From the NCBI RefSeq assembly GCF_002953255.1, contig NZ_CP026498.1, positions 10,351,749-10,415,748 on the forward strand: a DNA stretch of 64,000 nt, given 5' to 3'. This stretch comes from Streptomyces sp. CB01881 (lineage in GTDB: Bacteria; Actinomycetota; Actinomycetes; Streptomycetales; Streptomycetaceae). Under the pieces are notes generated by a model. It saw only the letters and a list, made by a program, of their open reading frames with translations, had not been told where the DNA came from and searched no databases. Each line of letters begins with the position of its first letter. Within the stretch, counting starts at the first letter, position 1. The position numbers and the translations under genes were made by a program. This document shows positions 60,199 to 64,000 of the stretch, in pieces.

Positions 60199-61547
60199 CC
60201 CGTCACCTCCCGGGCGGTCTCGATCGATCGGAGGCACGCCGCGAACCTGCCCGCCGGAGCCTCGGCGGCGACGTGACGCGCATCCCGGATGGTGTCCACG
60301 TCGGTGACCACCGGGAGACGGCTGATCGTCAGGTTCTCCGCCACCAGCCGGTCGAGCAGGGCCTGTCCGGTGTCCGGTGTGGACATCGGCAGGCCCAGGA
60401 GCAGCCGGCGGGCCAGCCGCTCGGTGGGCCTGGCCAGCCCGAGCGCCCAGAACCCGCCGTCGCCGGCCGGGCCGTACCAGGCGTCGACGCCGGTGCGCCG
60501 GGCGGGCGACAAGGACTCGGCGAGGAGTGCGGCGTCCACCTGCGGGGTGTCCATGCCGACCAGCAGGGCGGGTGCGTCCGGCGCGAGAACGGCGGCCGCC
60601 GCGAAGGCCGCCGCGAGCCGCTCGTCCAGCCCGCCGTCCGACTGCGGCACGACCTGCCAGCCGGGGGGCAGCCAGGCGCCGACGGCGCCGTCCAGGACGA
60701 GCAGCCGCCGTCCGGCCGGCATTCGGGAGAGGGCGGTGAGGGTGTCGGTGAGGGCGGCCTCGGCCAGCGCCGCCGCCTGCTCGGGCGTGCAGGGCGGGGT
60801 GAGGCGGGTCTTCACGCGCCCCGGGACCGGCGACTTGGCGATCACCATCAGGGTCGAGGCCGGCGCGGCCAGCACGGCCCGCATGTCACGGACGGCCTGC
60901 CGGGTGCCGCGCACGGTGCCGGTGACCTTGGAACGACCCGTGCGCGGCAGGTAGTCGACGGGCGTCTCGGCGATCCGCATCCCGGCGGCCGACGCGGAGA
61001 GCACCATCTCCAGGGGGTAGCCGGAGCGACGGTCGCCCAGGCCCAGCGCCAGCAGCCGGTCACGGCGGGCGGCCCGCATCGGCCCGAGATCGTGCAGTGC
61101 CGCCCCCGTCCTCGCCCGCAGCCGGCGGGCCAGGGCCGCATTGGCCAGGCGGGCGTGCAACGGCCACGCCCCGGCGGTCGAGGGGCGGCGCCGGCCGAGC
61201 ACCAGGTCCGCCGAGCCGGCGAGGACGGGCCCGGCGACCCTCGGCAGCTGGGCGGGATCCAGCGAGCCGTCGCAGTCCATGAAGCAGACCAGCTCGGCGG
61301 TCGCGGCGAGCAGCCCGGCGTGGCACGCGGCGCCGAAGCCGCGCCGCGGCTCCTCGACGACCGTCGCGCCCAGCGAGCGCGCCAGCCCGGCCGAGCCGTC
61401 ACGGGAACCGTTGTCGACGACGATCGCGCGCCAGCCCACGGGCACACGCCCCAGCACCCAGCTCAGGGCCTCGGCCTCGTCGAGGCACGGCAGGATCACA
61501 TCGGCGCACGGCGGAAGAGGGGGAATCGAATCGATCACGTCGGCCAC
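60195..61547 (-). CDS. GT2 glycosyltransferase fused to DUF2064 (TIGR04282) nucleotidyl/glycosyltransferase
   Basis: A 450-residue two-domain protein. The first domain (about 1-225) is a GT-A glycosyltransferase: VILPCLDEAEAL, VVDNGSRDGSAGLA, the DxD-like MDCDGSLDP and polyprenol-monophosphate-type motifs RRSGYPLEMVLSASAAG. The second (about 232-430) is DUF2064 with AKSPVPGRVKTRL, LLVGMDTPQVDAALL and FWALGLARP, also a nucleotide-sugar-like fold. These domains are usually separate adjacent proteins. It faces the two-component system across a shared promoter region. Confidence 0.9.
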   Translation of the reverse strand: MADVIDSIPPLPPCADVILPCLDEAEALSWVLGRVPVGWRAIVVDNGSRDGSAGLARSLGATVVEEPRRGFGAACHAGLLAATAELVCFMDCDGSLDPAQLPRVAGPVLAGSADLVLGRRRPSTAGAWPLHARLANAALARRLRARTGAALHDLGPMRAARRDRLLALGLGDRRSGYPLEMVLSASAAGMRIAETPVDYLPRTGRSKVTGTVRGTRQAVRDMRAVLAAPASTLMVIAKSPVPGRVKTRLTPPCTPEQAAALAEAALTDTLTALSRMPAGRRLLVLDGAVGAWLPPGWQVVPQSDGGLDERLAAAFAAAAVLAPDAPALLVGMDTPQVDAALLAESLSPARRTGVDAWYGPAGDGGFWALGLARPTERLARRLLLGLPMSTPDTGQALLDRLVAENLTISRLPVVTDVDTIRDARHVAAEAPAGRFAACLRSIETAREVTG

Positions 61548-61713
61548 GCTAAGCGCGGGCGGACACGTGGCGGCCGAACCGCGCCCTTACGAAAGTCCTA
61601 CGTCGGCCCACCGGCGGCGGGCCGACGTACCGTCGGAGCCGCGATCTTACGGAACGCGAACGTCGAACCCGGCGCGGCACCCGGCCACGGCCGCGGCTCG
61701 TATCCTCGGCGAG

Positions 61714-62469
61714 GTGAACGACAGCCCCGCTTCCGCCGCACCACCGGACCCCGCCCGCATCCTGGTGATCGACGACGACCTCACCGTGGGCGAGGTCGTC
61801 GCCGGCTACCTCACCCGGGCCGGCCACCACGTCGACCGGGCCTGCGACGGCAACCAGGGCCTCGACCTGGCCCGCGCCCACCGCCCCGACCTCCTGGTCC
61901 TGGACCTCATGCTCCCCGGGATCGACGGCCTGGAAATCCTGCGCAGGCTGCGCGCCACCGAGGACGGCGCCGACCTCCCAGTGGTCATGCTCACCGCCAA
62001 GGGAGACGAGGCCGACCGCATCCTCGGCCTGGAACTGGGCGCGGACGACTACGTCACCAAGCCCTTCAGCCCGAGGGAGCTCGTCCTGCGCGTCCAGTCC
62101 GTCCTGCGCCGCTCCCGCGCCGCCGCTCCCACGACGCCGTCCCCCGGACCGCTGGCATCCGGGGACATCGTGCTCGACCCGCAGGCACGCCGGGCCCACC
62201 GCGGAGGACGTGAACTCGCGCTCACACTCCGGGAGTTCGACCTTCTCGCGTTCCTCCTTCGGTACCCCCGGACGGTCTTCCCCCGCCAGGAGCTGATGCA
62301 GCGGGTCTGGGGCTGGGACTTCGGGGACCTCTCCACCGTCACGGTCCACGTCCGGCGGCTGCGCGAGAAGATCGAGGACGACCCCGCCGTACCGACGCTG
62401 ATCACCACGGTCTGGGGCGTCGGCTACCGCTACGACCCGGTGACGGACGAGAAGGACGGCCCGGCGTGA
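61714..62469 (+). CDS. OmpR/PhoB-family response regulator
   Basis: A 251-residue regulator. Receiver domain: acidic pair IDDD, phospho-acceptor Asp in LLVLDLMLPGIDG (about 66), Thr in MLTAKGD and Lys in VTKPFSPREL. Winged-helix DNA-binding domain at about 150-240 (LTLREFDLLAFLLRYPRTVFPRQELMQRVWG; TVTVHVRRLREKIEDDP). GTG start with TATCCT 7 nt upstream, so leaderless. The stop overlaps the kinase GTG. Confidence 0.93.
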   Translation: MNDSPASAAPPDPARILVIDDDLTVGEVVAGYLTRAGHHVDRACDGNQGLDLARAHRPDLLVLDLMLPGIDGLEILRRLRATEDGADLPVVMLTAKGDEADRILGLELGADDYVTKPFSPRELVLRVQSVLRRSRAAAPTTPSPGPLASGDIVLDPQARRAHRGGRELALTLREFDLLAFLLRYPRTVFPRQELMQRVWGWDFGDLSTVTVHVRRLREKIEDDPAVPTLITTVWGVGYRYDPVTDEKDGPA

Positions 62470-63688
62470 AGGACCTGCTGCTGATCGCCCTGTTCGCGGG
62501 GCTCGGCGCCACCGGCGCCGGCCTGCTCGGATGGGCGGCCGTGCGACTGCTGCGCCGCCGCTCGATGGCGCTCTCGCTCTTCTGCGTCGCCGTCGTCACC
62601 GTCCTCGCCGTCACCTCCGGGACGTTCGCCGTCGCCCAGGCGATGTTCCTGTCCGGACACGACCTCGGCGTGGTGATAACCGTCCTCGGCATGGCCTCGG
62701 TCGTCTCGCTGCTCACGGCCGCGCTCCTCGGACGCCAGGTCGTGGCCGGCAGCCGCGCCCTGACCGCAGCCGCCCGTACCGTCGGGAGCGACACCGGCTT
62801 CACCGCACCGGAGCACCCCCTCGGGCTCGAACTCGCCCAGCTCAGCGAGGAGCTCGCCGCCACCAGCGCCCGGCTCGCCGAGTCCCGCGCCCGGGCGCAG
62901 GCACTGGACGCCTCGCGGCGCGAGCTGAGCTGATCGCGAGGAGCTCCACCAGCGCCCGGCTCGCCGAGTCCCGCGCCCGGGCGCAGGCACTGGACGCCTC
63001 GCGGCGCGAGCTGATCGCCTGGATCTCCCACGACCTGCGCACCCCCCTCGCCGGGCTGCGCGCCATGGCGGAGGCGTTGGAGGACGGCGTCGTCGACGAG
63101 CCCGGGCACTACCTCAAGCGGATCCGCACCGAGGTCGAGCGGCTCACCGGGATGGTCGACGACCTCTTCGAGCTCTCCCGCATCCAGGCCGGCGCGCTGT
63201 CCCTCTCGGTGTCCCGGGTCTCCGTCTACGACCTGGTCGACGACGCACTGGCCGGTGCCCACCCCCTGGCCCGCCAGCGGGGTGTCCGCCTGGAGGGCCG
63301 TCAGGTCGCCGCCGAGCCGGTCGAGGTCGACAGCCGCGAGATCACCCGGGTGCTCGGCAACCTCCTGGTCAACGCGATCCGCTCGACGCCCGAGGACGGC
63401 GTCGTCGCCGTCTCCGCCCGTCGGGAGGTGGACGAGGTGGTCCTCTCGGTCACCGACGGCTGCGGCGGCATCCCGGAACAGGACCTCTCCCGCGTGTTCG
63501 AGACCGGCTGGCGCGGCAGCACCGCCCGCACGCCGCGGCGGGATCCCGGCGAAGGCGGGGACAGCGGCGCCGGGCTCGGCCTGGCCATCGTCCGCGGCAT
63601 CGTCGAGGCGCACGCCGGGCGTGCCCGGGTGCACAACGTCACCGGAGGCTGCTGCTTCGAGATCGCGCTCCCGGCCGCGCGCGGGTAG
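62466..63688 (+). pseudogene. Sensor histidine kinase interrupted by an 86-bp tandem duplication
   Basis: The first frame (from GTG 62466) encodes two membrane helices and a HAMP-like linker and stops at 62931-62933. The rest, from LAESRARAQALDASRRELIAW through the H-box WISHDLRTPL, N-box NLLVNAI, G1 DGCGGIPEQDL and G2 GAGLGLAIVRGIVE, lies in another frame to 63688. A segment of about 68 bp starting at 62861 is repeated at 62947 with an 86-bp offset; deleting 86 bp restores a normal kinase of about 378 residues. As read, the sensor and catalytic parts are separated. Could be slippage-based switching, decay or an assembly error. Confidence 0.85.
62861..63014. repeat. Imperfect 86-bp tandem duplication inside the kinase gene
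   Basis: Copy one starts CACCAGCGCCCGGCTCGCCG at 62861, copy two at 62947; about 68 bp are identical and the junction contains GCGAGGAGCTC in both copies with 5 bp missing in the second. Confidence 0.9.
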
Positions 63689-64000
63689 TCAGGCCCGCAG
63701 GGGCGCGGCGGCGAACTCGGCCATCCCCGCACGGAACGGCACCCGGGCCCGCCAGCCCAGCTCGGCCCGCAGCCGGGAGGAGTCGGCGGTGACGTGCCGG
63801 ACGTCCCCGAGCCGGTACTGCCCGGTCACCACCGGGGCCGGCCCGCCGTAGGCGTCGGCCAGCGCCCGGGCCATCTCGCCGACCGTGCGCACCTCCCCAC
63901 TGCCGACGTTGTACGCCCGGGTGCGGCCCGGCAACCGGCCGCGGACGTCCTCCAGCGCGGCCAGGTTCGCCGCCGCGACGTCGTCGACGTGGACGAAGTC
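63689..64000 (-). CDS. NAD-dependent sugar epimerase/dehydratase, 5' part outside the window
   Basis: The C-terminal 103 residues of an extended short-chain dehydrogenase: DFVHVDDVAAANLAALE (the conserved VDD segment before the sugar-binding helix), then TRAYNVGSGEVRTVGEMA and LGDVRHVTADSSRLRAELGW, typical of GalE/RmlB-like enzymes. It probably supplies nucleotide sugar for the nearby glycosyltransferases. The frame is open at the window edge, so the start is beyond it. Confidence 0.88.
   Translation of the reverse strand, partial: DFVHVDDVAAANLAALEDVRGRLPGRTRAYNVGSGEVRTVGEMARALADAYGGPAPVVTGQYRLGDVRHVTADSSRLRAELGWRARVPFRAGMAEFAAAPLRA

Overview
The window is high-GC actinobacterial DNA with dense GTG and TTG starts, purine-rich ribosome sites and families typical of Streptomycetaceae (F420-type PPOX enzyme, DUF6230/DUF6114 pair, COG4315 lipoprotein with DUF6529, DUF4331 protein with class F sortase, NicO transporter). 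A Streptomyces or Kitasatospora chromosome is the best guess; nothing in it is plasmid- or phage-specific except one small mobile island.

Layout. 0-12.5 kb: secreted and housekeeping accessory genes (lipoprotein, ExeM/NucH nuclease, alpha/beta hydrolase, F420 enzyme, alkyl sulfatase, a DUF4239 gene broken by a TGA, a D,D-carboxypeptidase, an MFS exporter, and a TetR regulator divergent from a siderophore-interacting flavoreductase across paired operators). 12.8-17.4 kb: a DUF6529/COG4315 surface pair, then a small basic peptide, a strong terminator, an ABC exporter and a coupled Ser/Thr kinase. 17.6-23.6 kb: a probable surface module of NicO metal transporter, lipoprotein, TPR protein, class F sortase and DUF4331 protein. 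24-30.3 kb: VWA/MoxR pair, a secreted protein, and TetR-DUF6230-DUF6114.

30.4-36.2 kb is an island of decayed mobile DNA. It holds an integrase tail, a frameshifted DUF6193 gene, and an IS5-type transposase gene cut in two by a 4.0-kb Tn554-like element. That element carries only two tyrosine recombinases and a DUF6262 TnpC-like protein, and has 12-bp inverted ends. Removing 31891-35888 rejoins the transposase reading frame exactly.

36.3-53.8 kb: alcohol dehydrogenase with divergent MmyB-type regulator around a perfect inverted repeat, truncated flavohaemoglobin, repeat-containing secreted protein, SBP56 protein, hydrolase coupled to a spermidine-synthase-like protein, methyltransferase, polyprenyl synthase, beta-propeller protein, arginase-like protein, TetR plus quinone reductase, and a DEAD-box helicase next to a cold-shock gene with an attenuator-like leader. 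54.2-64 kb: MTA phosphorylase, then two molybdopterin oxidoreductases with cytochrome b modules around a GT-C glycosyltransferase, a methyltransferase coupled to a GT2-DUF2064 fusion, a two-component system whose kinase is broken by an 86-bp tandem duplication, and a partial sugar-nucleotide epimerase.

Eight genes carry disabling or altering lesions: one-base shifts, TGA codons, a truncation, a duplication and an insertion. These may be real decay or partly sequencing error; each is reported separately. Many start codons were moved inward from the longest open frame using ribosome sites, overlaps or promoter spacing.
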